Shown piece by piece: positions 56,662 through 64,000 of a stretch of DNA of 64,000 bases (position 1 is its first letter; each line of letters opens with the position of its first letter). The notes beneath the pieces were generated by a model, which had not been told where the DNA came from, did no database searches, and saw only the letters and a list, made by a program, of their open reading frames with translations. The translations under genes and the position numbers were made by a program. Origin of the DNA: Phycisphaerae bacterium (GTDB lineage: Bacteria; Planctomycetota; Phycisphaerae; FEN-1346; JAACEH01); NCBI GenBank assembly GCA_012729015.1, contig JAAYDY010000079.1, positions 44,500 to 108,499 of the forward strand, in the 5' to 3' direction.

Positions 56662-56761
56662 CGCTGCTCTTGCAGCCGATGTATTGGCGGTGCATGAGGC
56701 AACCCGGCTGGGGCGATGGCACCAGGAAGGCTTCGCTCAACCGACGTTGCGAAAAATCCGA

Positions 56762-56837
56762 TCCCCGATAGCTCAATCGGTAGAGCGTCCGGCTGTTAAC
56801 CGGCAGGTTGCTGGTTCGAGTCCAGCTCGGGGAGCCA
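56762..56837 (+). tRNA. tRNA-Asn (GTT), CCA encoded
   Basis: The 7-bp acceptor TCCCCGA/TCGGGGA closes with discriminator G and a genomic CCA. The D-arm is GCTC...GAGC. The anticodon arm CCGG-CTGTTAA-CCGG gives anticodon GTT. The T-arm is CTGG-TTCGAGT-CCAG. It matches the asnS gene in the window. A serine-recombinase module follows it, so the tRNA marks the edge of a mobile region. Confidence 0.97.
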
Positions 56838-57225
56838 AAATCAATCCGACGGAATTTGCCGTCGGTTCAAGTTAACGGAAACGCCCGACCAGGAAACTGG
56901 CCGGGCGTTTTCGTATCCCGTTGCCAACAAAGGGTTACGACGCACCAACCACCACGGGCCGCGCTCTCTGTTTCAAACCGCCCCGACAAACCCGCAGCGG
57001 TAAACGTACACGTTCTCGCCCGCCCGCCGAGAGCAACGGCCCGAACTCTCGGACTCTCTCGTAAACAGCCCTCGTCCAGTTAACAGACCCGTTCGTCCCG
57101 GACCCTACCGCCATTTCGAACTTCCGCCGGGTAAGTAAACAGTAGACGAGCATCGATAACCCAGCCAGACAGCGAGCCGGTCGCAAGGCGAAGGCCGTTG
57201 TGGGCACATCCGCAAGGAGCCCGCA
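56838..57225. other. Leader of the recombinase module
   Basis: About 390 bases with the tRNA terminator at the start. Further on, several GTAAAC/TTAACA-like motifs recur (near 57000, 57062, 57080 and 57136). No gene is seen before the small ORF at 57226. It could hold recombinase sites, but I see no clear core. Confidence 0.4.
56879..56911 (+). terminator. Intrinsic terminator after tRNA-Asn
   Basis: AACGCCCG and CCAG pair with CTGG and CGGGCGTT around a GAAA loop, then TTTT. It lies 42 bases past the tRNA. Confidence 0.75.
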
Positions 57226-57450
57226 ATGGAAGAACCGTTCGCCGACCCCCCGAACCCGGCCGCGATGACCCCGAACGAGCGACGCCAGGAGATCGCCGCC
57301 ATCCTCGCCCGTGGCGTGCTTCGCCTTCGCCAGGCGGGCCAATCATCGCCAGGTTCGCGTTCCTCTCGCACCCCCGAAAATCCCGCGAAACAGAGGCAAA
57401 ACGGACTTGATGAGGGGGCCGAAACGAGCCCTCATGTGCTCGCTCGATAG
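57226..57450 (+). CDS. Small protein of the recombinase module
   Basis: 74 residues; the ATG at 57226 has AAGGAG upstream. The conserved-looking core MTPNERRQEIAAILARGVLRLRQ is basic and helical, then a Ser/Pro-rich tail. A similar short gene often precedes DUF2924 and a recombinase in Planctomycetes and Proteobacteria (from memory of such modules). It may be a DNA-binding accessory. Confidence 0.6.
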   Translation: MEEPFADPPNPAAMTPNERRQEIAAILARGVLRLRQAGQSSPGSRSSRTPENPAKQRQNGLDEGAETSPHVLAR

Positions 57451-57483
57451 CCACGAGCAAGACATGAAAGGAGCTCGAAAAGC

Positions 57484-57978
57484 ATGAGTTTGAACATCGC
57501 CAAAGAGGTCGCCGCCCTGGGCCGATTGACGGTCAAGGACCTGCGGGCCAAGCACATCGAGGTCTTCGGCGAGGCCACGCGCAGCGGCAACAAGGACTGG
57601 CTGCGTAAGCGAATCGCCTGGCGCATCCAGGCCAACGCCAGCGGCGACCTTTCCGAACGGGCCAGGCGGCGGGCTGACGAACTGGCCAACGACGCCGACC
57701 TGCGGACGACCGCCCCGAAGGGCAACCAGGTCGCCATCACCACCACGGCGTCGGTCGCCTTCGACCACGACTCGCGGTTGCCGATGCCGGGCGCGATCCT
57801 GCGGCGGCCATACAAGGGTCGCGAGGTTGTGGTGCGCGTCCTGCCACGGGGCTTTGAATACGAGGGCGAGGTCTACCGCACGCTCTCGGCCGTCGCCAGG
57901 GCCGTCACCGGCACGCACTGGAACGGCTACCACTTCTTCAACCTGAAGCCCGGCAAGAATGGAGTCGCCGATGAGTAG
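57484..57978 (+). CDS. DUF2924 protein, recombinase partner
   Basis: 164 residues; ATG at 57484 with AAAGGAG upstream. DUF2924 features are visible: LGRLTVKDLRAKHIEVFGE, SGNKDWLRKRIAWRIQA, and the C-terminal PGAILRRPYKGREVVVRVL with ITGTHWNGYHFFNL-type text. These proteins are usually next to a large serine recombinase. It overlaps the recombinase start by eight bases. Its biochemical role is unknown. Confidence 0.88.
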   Translation: MSLNIAKEVAALGRLTVKDLRAKHIEVFGEATRSGNKDWLRKRIAWRIQANASGDLSERARRRADELANDADLRTTAPKGNQVAITTTASVAFDHDSRLPMPGAILRRPYKGREVVVRVLPRGFEYEGEVYRTLSAVARAVTGTHWNGYHFFNLKPGKNGVADE

Positions 57979-59527
57979 GACCACCGCCAACACGCCCATC
58001 ACGTTCCGGTGCGCGGTCTACACCCGCAAGAGCACCGAGGATGGACTGGAGCAGGAGTTCAACAGCCTTGACGCCCAGCGCGACGCTGGCGAGGCGTACA
58101 TCGCCAGCCAGAAGTCCGAGGGTTGGGTCTGCCTACCCGACCACTACGACGACGGCGGGTTCACCGGCGGCAACATGGACCGCCCGGCGTTGCAGCGCCT
58201 GCTGGCGGACATCGAGGCGGGCAAGGTTGACTGCATCGTTGTCTACAAAGTGGACCGCCTCAGCCGCTCGCTGATCGACTTCTCGAAGATCATGGACGTG
58301 CTCGAACGGCACAAGGTGTCGTTCGTCTCGGTGACGCAGCAGTTCAACACCAGCACGTCGATGGGCAGGTTGATGCTCAACGTGCTCCTGTCGTTCGCCC
58401 AGTTCGAGCGGGAGATGATCAGCGAACGTACCCGCGACAAGATCGCGGCCACGCGCCGCAAGGGTAAATGGACCGGCGGCATGCCGCTGCTGGGTTACGA
58501 CGTGGACGTGCGTGGCGGGCGCTTGCTGGTCAACGAGGAAGAGGCCGCCCGCGTGCGGGAGATCTTCGCGCTGTACCTCGACCGCCAGTCGCTCATCACC
58601 ACGGCGGCGGAACTGGACCAGCGAGGCTGGACCACCAAGCAATGGGTCACGAAGAAGGGCCGCGAGATGGGCGGCAAGCCCTGGGGTAAGAACAGCCTCT
58701 TCAAGATGCTGACCAACCGCCTCTACCTGGGCAAGATCACCTACAAGGATGAGATTCACGAGGGCGAGCACGCCGCCATCGTCGACGAGGAAATCTTCGA
58801 GCGGACGCAGCGGATGCTCAAACGCAACGGCCGCACGGGCGGCGCGCACGTCAAGAACCGCCACGGGGCATTGCTCAAGGGCCTGGTGCGATGCGTGACC
58901 TGCGACTGCGCGATGGCCCCGGCCCACACCGTCAAGAACGGCAGCAAGGTGTATCGCTACTACTGCTGCACCAACGCCCAGAAACGCGGCTGGCATGTCT
59001 GCCCCACGCCGTCGGTGCCAGCGCCGGAACTGGAACGGTTCGTGGTCGAGCAGGTCAAGGTCATCGGCAAGGACACCGACCTGCTGGCCGAGACGCTCGC
59101 CGAAAGCCGCCGCCAACGCGAGGAGGCCATCGGCAAGTTGGAGGTCGAGAAGCGGACGCTCGAACGCGAATTGCAGCGCCACAACAACGACCTTCGCAAG
59201 CTGGCCGGTAAGGACGGTCTGGCGACCGACCGCATGGCCGACATTCAGGATCGCATTCGCATTACCGAGCAACGCGCCACCGAGGTGCGCGAGCAGATCA
59301 TCGTTCTGTCCCGCGAGTTGGTGGACGCCCGCGAGGTTGGCGAAGCGTGCTCCTTGTTCGAGCCGCTCTGGGAAACGCTCAGCGCCCGCGAACAGGCCCG
59401 CATCCTGCACCTGCTCATCGAACGGGTGGACTATGACGGCCCGAACGGGAAGGTCGCCATCACTTTCCACCCAACGGGCATCAAGACCTTGGCTGACGAA
59501 CTGAACCGACAGGAGGTGACCGCATGA
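57971..59527 (+). CDS. Large serine recombinase
   Basis: 518 residues; ATG at 57971 preceded by GGAG. The resolvase domain has the catalytic Ser region CAVYTRKSTEDG and the VYKVDRLSRSLIDF motif. A recombinase domain follows, then a zinc ribbon (RCVTCDCAMAP...CCTNAQKRGWHVCP) and a coiled coil (about residues 380-450). It mediates site-specific integration or excision of mobile DNA. It is downstream of a tRNA-Asn, with opposing phage genes beyond, so it is probably the integrase of a prophage or integrative element. Confidence 0.93.
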   Translation: MSRTTANTPITFRCAVYTRKSTEDGLEQEFNSLDAQRDAGEAYIASQKSEGWVCLPDHYDDGGFTGGNMDRPALQRLLADIEAGKVDCIVVYKVDRLSRSLIDFSKIMDVLERHKVSFVSVTQQFNTSTSMGRLMLNVLLSFAQFEREMISERTRDKIAATRRKGKWTGGMPLLGYDVDVRGGRLLVNEEEAARVREIFALYLDRQSLITTAAELDQRGWTTKQWVTKKGREMGGKPWGKNSLFKMLTNRLYLGKITYKDEIHEGEHAAIVDEEIFERTQRMLKRNGRTGGAHVKNRHGALLKGLVRCVTCDCAMAPAHTVKNGSKVYRYYCCTNAQKRGWHVCPTPSVPAPELERFVVEQVKVIGKDTDLLAETLAESRRQREEAIGKLEVEKRTLERELQRHNNDLRKLAGKDGLATDRMADIQDRIRITEQRATEVREQIIVLSRELVDAREVGEACSLFEPLWETLSAREQARILHLLIERVDYDGPNGKVAITFHPTGIKTLADELNRQEVTA

Positions 59528-59985
59528 AGGGTTTGAGGATTGAGTGTGACGTGCATTTCACGCGGGGCCAGCGCACTCGCAAGGTCATCCAGGAAGGCCC
59601 ACCGCCCGAACCGGCTGTGACGCCCGAAGGCACGATCCAGCGCATCGCGCGTCTGATGGCGCTGGCGATCCGCTTCGACCGGCTCATCAAGGCGGGCGAG
59701 ATCACCGATCAGGCCGACCTGGCGCGGCTGGGCAACGTAACCCGCGCCCGCGTGACGCAGATCATGAACCTGCTCCAGCTCGCGCCGGACATCCAGGAAG
59801 ACATCCTGTTCCTGCCGCGCACCTTTCGGGGGCGCGACCCCATCCGCGAGATCATGGTGCGGCCCATCGCGGCCGAGCCAGACTGGCGCAAGCAGCGGCG
59901 GCTCTGGAAGTGCCTGACTTTCGATCAGGGGGTTGAGATAATGCCGGTTGGCGAAAACGTGACACCAAATCGAGCCCAGTGCTGA
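59524..59985 (+). CDS. Helix-turn-helix protein of the recombinase module
   Basis: 153 residues; ATG overlaps the recombinase stop (ATGA). A candidate HTH is LARLGNVTRARVTQIMNLLQL (about residues 70-92), and the region resembles small DNA-binding partners found after such recombinases. It may act as a directionality factor or regulator. I do not recognise a named family. Confidence 0.7.
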   Translation: MKGLRIECDVHFTRGQRTRKVIQEGPPPEPAVTPEGTIQRIARLMALAIRFDRLIKAGEITDQADLARLGNVTRARVTQIMNLLQLAPDIQEDILFLPRTFRGRDPIREIMVRPIAAEPDWRKQRRLWKCLTFDQGVEIMPVGENVTPNRAQC

Positions 59986-60166
59986 CAAGAGGTTACGGAC
60001 GAAAGTGTCAGAATCGGGCATTTCCGCATTCTGCGCCTCCCTGCCCATCCATGAAGTCTCAGCCGTCTCACCGGGCTGAGACCGTGAGACAACGTTGGAC
60101 CCCGCATTTACAGGGGTTTACAGGCGAAAGTCTCAAAATCGCCTGTTTTCGCGTTCTACGCCCCCC
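59985..60166. repeat. Two diverged 57-base repeats with nested hairpins at the strand switch
   Basis: The direct repeats 59985-60041 and 60110-60166 are about 74 percent identical (ACA..GG...TAC..GCGAAAGT-type). Between them GTCTCAGCC (60056-60064) pairs with GGCTGAGAC (60074-60082). They separate the plus-strand recombinase module from the minus-strand phage genes. Might be a recombination or regulatory site. Confidence 0.45.
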
Positions 60167-60170
60167 CCGG

Positions 60171-61223
60171 TCACCTTGCGGCAGCGGTGCGCGCCATCGC
60201 TCCCGCCAGCGATTCCCAATCCGGCATGGTGCCGTCGGTCTGGTAGGCCTTTCGGGCTTCACGGATCGCCGCGTGCAACTCCGGCCATTCCTGCGACTCG
60301 TCCTCGGCCTCGTGCAGATGTCCGATGGCGCGCAAGCGGTGAGCATAGCCATCGAGCGTTTCCGCAAGCAGGACGTAGGCGGCCCCGAGGTGCTTTTCGA
60401 CACACTCGACACACGAGGCCCGTGTCACGGCCACGCCGTTAGGCGAGGACCGGCCACGGCAGCCACAGTTGCCCGTCGGCTGGGTGACAATCGGCTCGAC
60501 CTCACCGGTTCGGCGGCGCACGGCTGGGCGGGTCATCCGACGAGTTGTGCTTGCGGCCGTGGCAATCTGCCGACTCTCGAAGTGCTCGCCGATTCGCTGG
60601 GCGTAAAGCATCTGATCGTCAAGGATGGTGCATTTGTAGGCAGGCCGTCCGTCGCACTCGATCACGTTCTGCTGGTCGGTCGCCAAGTCGTACTCCAGCG
60701 TGAACACCTCGTCCTCGGTCTGCCACTGGCCGCTGATCAGCAGCGTGTCTGGATGATCCGCCCGGTACGCCACGCGATAGATGAATGCTCCGGGAAGCTC
60801 GATGTCAAAATCGCCAGAAGGCTGATGGACGTGGATGAGGTTGGCCAGGTCGGCCTCGACCGTTCTGTCGCCGTACACGAATCCGGCTCGAGTCGGGTGA
60901 ACGATCACCCGCTTGCCCATCGCGTCGAGTGCCGGACCATCCATTCGATACAGATGGAAGAGCGGATTCTCCTTCGCACCCCCCGCGATGAACGTCATGT
61001 GCCATCCACCGGCGTCGCGCCAGGCCGTGGGCGAACACTCGCTGACATCCGCAGCCAGACCCGTCACCAGCCGTGCGATCTTTCCATCCGGCAGTCGATA
61101 GTGCGCCTTCCAGACACGGCTTTCGTCCGCCTGGCAAAACAGCAGCACCGGCTGGCCGTTCTCGTCCGGCGTCAGGAACGGCATGTGGGTCATCAGGCCC
61201 GCGTCGTGAAGTTGTTTCAGCAT
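60171..61223 (-). CDS. Phage-region protein of unknown function
   Basis: 350 residues from the ATG at 61223 with GAGGTA upstream; the frame extends to 61418 but into the neighbour. The N-terminal part reads like a beta-rich query or display protein (LLFCQADESRVWKAHYRLPDG, GGWHMTFIAGGAKENP). The C-terminal end has CVECVEKHLGAAYVLLAE and a helical GHLHEAEDESQEWPELHAAI. No family recognised. It overlaps the cysteine-rich gene by seven bases and is the last gene of the run. Confidence 0.65.
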   Translation of the reverse strand: MLKQLHDAGLMTHMPFLTPDENGQPVLLFCQADESRVWKAHYRLPDGKIARLVTGLAADVSECSPTAWRDAGGWHMTFIAGGAKENPLFHLYRMDGPALDAMGKRVIVHPTRAGFVYGDRTVEADLANLIHVHQPSGDFDIELPGAFIYRVAYRADHPDTLLISGQWQTEDEVFTLEYDLATDQQNVIECDGRPAYKCTILDDQMLYAQRIGEHFESRQIATAASTTRRMTRPAVRRRTGEVEPIVTQPTGNCGCRGRSSPNGVAVTRASCVECVEKHLGAAYVLLAETLDGYAHRLRAIGHLHEAEDESQEWPELHAAIREARKAYQTDGTMPDWESLAGAMARTAAAR

Positions 61224-61657
61224 GAGTACCTCGATGTCGGTGTGCGACAGGTTCCCGGCCAGAGGATCTGAGTGCCATCCGGGCTCAGGCATCCGATCTG
61301 AAGCTGCAGATAACCGTTGTAGTAGTAGTTCGAGCAGAACTGGTTCGGCAGATTGACCAGCCTGCCCTCGGCGTTGACGCACCCCGCGCCGTACCACGGG
61401 TACGAGCTGGGATAGCAACTTCCCATCTCAATCAACCGCCAGAAGGAACCGGGCGGAGCCTTGCCTGGCCCCTGGTACGGCGTCAGATCCCAGCATGGGG
61501 AGTAGGTGCGGTGAGTTGTGTACGATCCCAGCACGAATGGCTCGCAGGTGCAGCATGTGGGGCATTGGCCTTCGGAGTCGAAGACCGCCGCCTTGCCACC
61601 GACGAGCACGCCGCGCTTTCCACCAGGACGAACGACGGCTTTGCCTGCGGTAGCCAT
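61217..61657 (-). CDS. Cysteine- and tyrosine-rich phage-region protein
   Basis: 146 residues with ten Cys and many Tyr/Pro/Gly (CPTCCTCEPF, CYPSSYPWYGAGC, SNYYYNGYLQLQIGC). No signal peptide is apparent. The start overlaps the stop of the upstream gene. Possibly a tail fibre or spike element; unrecognised. Confidence 0.6.
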   Translation of the reverse strand: MATAGKAVVRPGGKRGVLVGGKAAVFDSEGQCPTCCTCEPFVLGSYTTHRTYSPCWDLTPYQGPGKAPPGSFWRLIEMGSCYPSSYPWYGAGCVNAEGRLVNLPNQFCSNYYYNGYLQLQIGCLSPDGTQILWPGTCRTPTSRYSC

Positions 61658-62502
61658 TACGTGCTCCCCGAGTCGTCGCAGGATTCCTGTTCGACCATCT
61701 CGTTGATCCAGCCGAGCACCAGGTCGTAGCCGTAGGAGTCATTGGGAACGTAGTGGGCGTAACCGAACGTGGCGGCGATCATCTGGCCAATGCTCGGGCG
61801 CTGCCACTTGTGCGGCGAGGCCGTGGGATCGACGGCGCTCTCCAGCGTCTCGCCGGTCGCCACATCCAGCACGTCATAGGTCCACGTCGCGGGGTTGGCC
61901 TCGTCGCCCTGACTGCCGCCGACCTGCGTCAGGTCCACCGGGAAGACGCGCATGGGCTGGTGATTGCCAAAGCGGATGACGGCCCATTTGACGCCGGTTC
62001 CTTCCTCTTTCCACAGGATGGACGCAGAGCCATTGGGTGAGGCGAACAGACCTCCGGCGACGCCGTCGAAGATGTCCGCGTACTCGTATTCTGCGGCGTC
62101 CTCGTCGATTACCAGCAACTGCACCGGGCAGACACCGGCGGCGTAGGCTCGACCGATCTTGCCGCTGGCGATGGGTTCGGCCAGGACGACGAACTTGCCC
62201 TCGTGGGTATCCACGGCGGGTGTCACGCACGACAAGGTCACGCGGTTCTTGAACTCGTTGAGGTTCGTGGCCGGATCGATGATGGGTGTGTCGATGCCCA
62301 GCACGGCCAGGCGGTTCTGATTCGAGCCGCTGTCGTTGCGGACCAGGACGATGGACGCCTGCTGGGATGATGGCTGTGCGCTTTGGCCCAGGTGGGCGGT
62401 GCGCTGGCGGAAGTCGACAGCCGCATCGATGAAGGCGTTGTAGGCGCTGGCGGGAATGACCAGCGGCTGGCCGGACTGGACCTTCTTCAAGGCGTCGCTC
62501 AT
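61657..62502 (-). CDS. Phage-region hypothetical protein (281 residues)
   Basis: 281 residues; begins MSDALKKVQSGQPLVIPAS. It lies between the Cys-rich gene and the tail-like gene at 62499, overlapping the latter by four bases (ATGA). Beta-rich with Gly/Asn turns (IVLVRNDSGSNQNRLAVLGI). Perhaps a baseplate or fibre protein; I do not recognise a family. Confidence 0.65.
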   Translation of the reverse strand: MSDALKKVQSGQPLVIPASAYNAFIDAAVDFRQRTAHLGQSAQPSSQQASIVLVRNDSGSNQNRLAVLGIDTPIIDPATNLNEFKNRVTLSCVTPAVDTHEGKFVVLAEPIASGKIGRAYAAGVCPVQLLVIDEDAAEYEYADIFDGVAGGLFASPNGSASILWKEEGTGVKWAVIRFGNHQPMRVFPVDLTQVGGSQGDEANPATWTYDVLDVATGETLESAVDPTASPHKWQRPSIGQMIAATFGYAHYVPNDSYGYDLVLGWINEMVEQESCDDSGST

Positions 62503-63326
62503 GATCCGATCCCCAATGCCGCGAAGTTGCCGTCTTCATAGACCTTCTCGACGTAGGCCGCGATGGGTTGCTTGACCAGCGTGTTGCTGCCGGTGTCCTC
62601 GGCGTCGGCGTAGCGCACCCACAGATACTCCCAGCCCTTCTTGGCGATGCCGCTGATCGGCCCCACGGTGATGCCCGTGCGGTTGGGCGAACCGGCGAAG
62701 CGGAAGGTGATCTCCCAATCGTCGTCGGGGCCGGTGCCGCGACGCGAGCCGGATGCGCCCAGGAACAGGCATTCCCCGGCAGCCAGACCACGGAATGACC
62801 CACTGTTCACCTTGCCGGTAAGTTGGAAGAGCGTGCCCTTGTAGGCCGTGGTCACCTGGGCGGCGGACAGGTAGTGGGTTTCAGAGAAGTTGTAGACCGG
62901 CACGGTGATGTCCACGCCCTCGACGTTGTCGTGCGTGACGCCGATTGCGCCCTTGAAGTCGGGCGCGGTGCCGGATGCGGCATACCGACCGATCGTGGAC
63001 AGCGATTGGGTGATGTGCTGCGTGCCGCCGCCGGTGTCGAAGCTGAAAGATGAGTCGCCGGTCTCCGGCGGCTCCTGGTACTCGAACGGCGCATAGTTGA
63101 CCATACCGGTCCAGATGCACTTGTCTGGGTTGGTGGTGTCGACGTGGACCGGCTCCACCGTCACCGGCTGGCGCTTCATGTTGTGCAGAACCGTCGGCGC
63201 GGTCGCCTTGAGCGTGGCGATAGCCGTCGCCTCATCGGCCGTGCCGGTGATCGTGTAGAGCAGCTCCGCAGACTGGGTCTCGGTGATCTGTCGGGAGTCG
63301 ATGTTCTCGGTGCAGACAACGGGCAT
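62499..63326 (-). CDS. Probable phage tail structural protein
   Basis: 275 residues. The first part (ITGTADEATAIATLKATAP) and the segment FSFDTGGGTQHITQSLSTIG suggest a tail-tube or baseplate beta-structure, with YLSAAQVTTAYKGTLFQLTGKV. The same-strand gene immediately upstream is the tape-measure-like protein, 24 bases away. Family not certain. Confidence 0.6.
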   Translation of the reverse strand: MPVVCTENIDSRQITETQSAELLYTITGTADEATAIATLKATAPTVLHNMKRQPVTVEPVHVDTTNPDKCIWTGMVNYAPFEYQEPPETGDSSFSFDTGGGTQHITQSLSTIGRYAASGTAPDFKGAIGVTHDNVEGVDITVPVYNFSETHYLSAAQVTTAYKGTLFQLTGKVNSGSFRGLAAGECLFLGASGSRRGTGPDDDWEITFRFAGSPNRTGITVGPISGIAKKGWEYLWVRYADAEDTGSNTLVKQPIAAYVEKVYEDGNFAALGIGS

Positions 63327-63350
63327 CCATGCCTCTCCTGATTCCGGGAG

Positions 63351-64000
63351 TTACGCGAACGTCAGGCCGCCGGTCTGCGCGGCCTGGACGAGCTTCTTGG
63401 TGTTCTTGGCAGTTTCCTCGGTCGCCTTGGCCGTGCGATCGGCGACATCTCCGGAGGCCAGGCCCTGGATGGCGGCGGCATTGAACGTGCCGCGCACGCC
63501 GATCTTCGCCGCCTCCTGCTGAACCATGTCGCCGATGTCGCCCAGTCCGGCCAGCGCGTCGCGGGCCTTGTTGATGATGTCGTCGGGGCCTTCGAGTCCT
63601 TCGGGGGCGGCGGACTCCTTCTCCTGCCGTTTGCGTTTGGCTGTCTCGATGGCCTCGCGCCATTCCTGCCGGGCCTTGGCGAGGTCAGCCTCGTTCTCGG
63701 ACATGCGGTTGGCGTACTCGGTGTCGAGCTCGCGGTGCTTCTCCAGGTTCTGCCGCCCGATCTCGCCAAGGGTTGCCTCGTGGACGGCGGATGCCCGGCG
63801 GCGTTCGGCTTCTCGCTGGGCTTCGCGTTGTGCCGTCTTACGTTTCTGCTCGTCCTCGATGCGGGCGATGGCAGCCTGCTTCTGCTCCTCGACCAGTTTG
63901 TTCTCGGCCTCCAGGTCTACCGAATCATCAAACAGCGACTTGATCCAGTTCCATGCCTTCTGCGCGCCCGCCTTGATGTTCTCCCAGGTCTTGGAGAAGA
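63351..64000 (-). CDS. Tail tape-measure-like protein (N-terminus outside window)
   Basis: C-terminal 215 residues of a longer protein. The frame is open to the window edge. It contains FSKTWENIKAGAQKAWNWIK, a repeat-like amphipathic motif common in phage tape-measure proteins, then a long charged coiled coil (QKQAAIARIEDEQKRKTAQR). The final domain includes GVRGTFNAAAIQGL. The tape measure sets tail length and is usually followed by tail and baseplate genes, as here. Confidence 0.72.
   Translation of the reverse strand, partial: FSKTWENIKAGAQKAWNWIKSLFDDSVDLEAENKLVEEQKQAAIARIEDEQKRKTAQREAQREAERRRASAVHEATLGEIGRQNLEKHRELDTEYANRMSENEADLAKARQEWREAIETAKRKRQEKESAAPEGLEGPDDIINKARDALAGLGDIGDMVQQEAAKIGVRGTFNAAAIQGLASGDVADRTAKATEETAKNTKKLVQAAQTGGLTFA

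Noticed and set aside
56846..56865. CCGACGG/CCGTCGG hairpin as tRNA terminator
   Set aside because: No T-run; the hairpin at 56879-56911 with TTTT is better.
60171..61418. Start at 61418 for the last phage gene
   Set aside because: It would overlap most of the cysteine-rich gene; the ATG at 61223 has a ribosome site.

Overview
The window looks like GC-rich chromosomal DNA of a Planctomycetota-type (PVC) bacterium. This is inferred from gene content: very large secreted von Willebrand A and TPR proteins, PD40 beta-propellers carrying a c-type heme motif, several Gfo/Idh/MocA proteins, a sodium:solute symporter with a small accessory protein, and a DUF2924/serine-recombinase module. No rRNA is present, so the phylum call rests on gene families only.

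Layout. Positions 1-3943 (minus strand) carry aroK, a prepilin peptidase, a small LapA-like membrane protein, an OmpA-like lipoprotein, hisH and the start of hisA. Positions 3981-4985 hold an IS200/RAYT-like transposase gene between two repeat blocks that share a 112-bp near-identical end. Then come argG and leuA; leuA has a promoter, a leucine-rich leader peptide and a terminator that together look like a classical attenuator. A second RAYT gene (8331-8888) lies between inverted palindromes. Positions 9053-12123 are a zinc-uptake operon: a ribbon-helix-helix/zinc-ribbon regulator, then znuA, znuC and znuB. Positions 12526-15547 hold a NapH/NapG-like polyferredoxin and a TPR/FMN-binding protein. 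Positions 15768-17876 hold a sodium:solute symporter and its small partner. Positions 18113-24954 encode two coupled giant secreted proteins, one with a VWA domain.

Positions 26142-30815 (plus strand) form an operon of Gfo/Idh/MocA, a GltS-like symporter, a second Gfo/Idh-like protein and mutY, facing a Rid/chorismatase-like gene. Positions 32130-42922 (minus strand) are the most striking region: three tandem copies of one gene pair, a multi-membrane-helix protein with a TPR-like tail (DUF6057-like) followed by a secreted or lipid-anchored PD40 propeller with a single CxNCH heme site. Stops and starts overlap or nearly touch throughout each pair. Next come a tandem-domain PPK2 (pap), asnS, glnS, a PIG-L deacetylase, a CsgG/FlgO-like TPR protein coupled to a 1341-residue secreted protein, and a secreted TIM-barrel hydrolase.

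A tRNA-Asn (56762-56837) marks the edge of a mobile region. It is followed by a small ORF, DUF2924, a large serine recombinase and an HTH protein (plus strand), and then by opposing phage-type genes ending in a tail tape-measure-like protein that runs off the window.

The best candidates for undescribed biology are the triplicated DUF6057/heme-propeller module, the leuA attenuator and the zinc-linked RHH regulator with a tandem operator across its own promoter.
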